From Ptiloglossa arizonensis (taxonomy: Eukaryota > Arthropoda > Insecta > Hymenoptera > Colletidae), in contig NC_135061.1 in NCBI RefSeq assembly GCF_051014685.1, forward strand, positions 4,698,029 through 4,762,028: a stretch of 64,000 bases of DNA, given 5' to 3'. The notes below the pieces were generated by a model. That model was not told where the DNA came from and searched no databases. It worked only from the letters and a program-made list of their open reading frames with translations. This document shows positions 63,045 through 64,000 of the stretch, piece by piece. The first letter of the stretch is position 1. Every line of letters starts with the position of its first letter. Position numbers and translations under genes: made by a program.

Positions 63045-63792
63045 TCGTTCTTCCGAACGTATCGATATCCCATAAAATAATCCCATAAATTCTCAATGGG
63101 ATTCAAATCTGGAAATCCTGGAGGCGAATCTAACACTTTCGATCCGTGCTTTATGTTTCTGGTAATTTAAACGATTTTCGAGTATCAATTGCACTTCGCA
63201 ATAAAATGTCCCTTTAAATTTGTTAAATAGTTATTTTTGTCCAGGATTTCGTCAATGAAAACAAGCTCCCCCGCTTCACCGCTTGGTATGCACTCCCATA
63301 CCATAACATTTCCTGCGCGGGGTTTAAAAGTAGCTCGCAAGTTTTGTAACTTGGAATTTGGCTTACACCACACCGTGCTTCGTTCATCCGTATGAATAAT
63401 AATAAATTTACATTCATCAACGAAACTGATATCGTCTCGTCGTGATTTCTTTTCGAAAATTAATTTTTTCCCAAACATCGAACATTGTTTCCTACTTTTA
63501 CGAAAATCGTATAACGTTCTGATAAGTTTTCCACTCGTTCATCGTTTATATGCCGTGTGTTAATAAGGACGATTGTATTTTTCGAGATCGTTTGTTTATA
63601 TCAAGAATACTTCGATGTAAATCGTACATTCTGGACTCTTCGTTTTGAAGATGCTTTTGCTATTGTACTTTTTTTCAAATTGAGCACACTAACGTTTCGA
63701 TTATACGATCTCTCTTTTTTACAATGAAAAATTACGGCTTGACGTAAATTAATCGAAACGTGCTTATTTTTGCGACACATTTTTGCACGCAC
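63045..63792 (-). mobile_element. Dead Tc1-like transposase
   Basis: Minus-strand frames, in order, show an N-terminal helix-turn-helix-like segment (LRQAVIFHCKKERS, NLKKSTIAKASSKRR) at 63601-63792. The first catalytic block (SFVDECKF) and GNVMVWECIPSGEAGELVF follow at 63185-63478. Then come a damaged second block (ENRLNYQKHKARI) and VLDSPPGFPDLNPIENLW at about 63080-63130. This is the order of DD34E Tc1/mariner transposases. Frameshifts separate the parts. The second aspartate is not seen, and the stretch between KHKARI and VLDSPP is deleted, so the enzyme cannot work. Terminal inverted repeats were not found. Confidence 0.85.
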
Positions 63793-64000
63793 AACCGTAT
63801 AACGATTAAACGGTGGAGTAGAAACGATTTATTATATTGCACTCGATCGACTGTGTTTTTAAACATACCCCACGTTTCGAATCAAGTGTTTCGGAGAAAG
63901 AAATATTTGAAGAATTTCTGTACAGAGCGTTTTTTAATTCACGGTACAACAACAAAAAATGTAGAATAAAATGTTGTGTCGGTTTTAAAGATACTCGTTT

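Larger units (their letters stand above)
60937..64000 (+). other. Intron 3 (start) of the 29111 gene
   Basis: This begins at the donor GTTTGTATG and has no further exon that I can support. It holds a possible small mariner-type MITE (61355-61484), a 75-bp tandem array and a Tc1-like remnant. The region 61485-62520 is otherwise plain AT-rich sequence. Confidence 0.65.

Noticed and set aside
62598..63080. 160-codon repetitive open frame (plus strand)
   Set aside because: It exists only because the 75-bp tandem unit is a multiple of three without stops. The peptide is a pure repeat with no protein-like context.

Overview
The window is animal nuclear DNA, most likely from a hymenopteran and plausibly a bee. 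It is AT-rich yet CpG-rich, its genes carry GT-AG introns, and every recognisable protein is of insect or animal type. Most of the 64 kb is intronic or intergenic, and few open reading frames longer than 100 codons are real genes.

Region 1 (1 to about 16.9 kb, minus strand). Two exons of a glutamate-gated chloride channel (GluCl) lie 5.9 kb apart, at 11599-11714 and 5640-5707. Their splice phases join to give the extracellular start of the receptor. Exons for the rest of the channel must lie left of the window. The signal-peptide exon was not found. A GC-rich block at 16530-16860 with a good splice donor could be its promoter and 5' UTR exon.

Region 2 (19.7-28 kb) is a compact housekeeping cluster. 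It holds PTCD2 (minus, five exons), a POLR1D isoform-2-type protein (minus, two exons), a four-exon gene that I read as the kinetochore protein CENP-P (plus), an intron-containing tRNA-Ile(UAU) (plus), and mitochondrial ribosomal protein S16 (minus, two exons). Two of the products, PTCD2 and mRpS16, act in mitochondrial RNA processing or translation.

Region 3 (28.6-64 kb, plus strand). One gene of unknown name starts at 29111. Three coding exons, all phase 0, are visible: 29111-29392, 30081-30128 and 60802-60936. The third encodes coiled-coil-like sequence. The intron between exons 2 and 3 is 30.7 kb and is packed with unrelated local tandem duplications, a jockey-type LINE fragment, a mariner remnant and a GC-rich hairpin. 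It ends in an array of TTAGGTCTGG(G) telomere-like repeats. Right of exon 3 lie a 75-bp tandem array and a dead Tc1-like transposase.

No CRISPR, operon, phage or other prokaryotic system is present. The most unusual items are the telomere-motif array beside a splice acceptor, the CENP-P candidate, the Tc1 remnant next to an array that seems built from its missing segment, and an in-frame 69-bp triplication inside the LINE.
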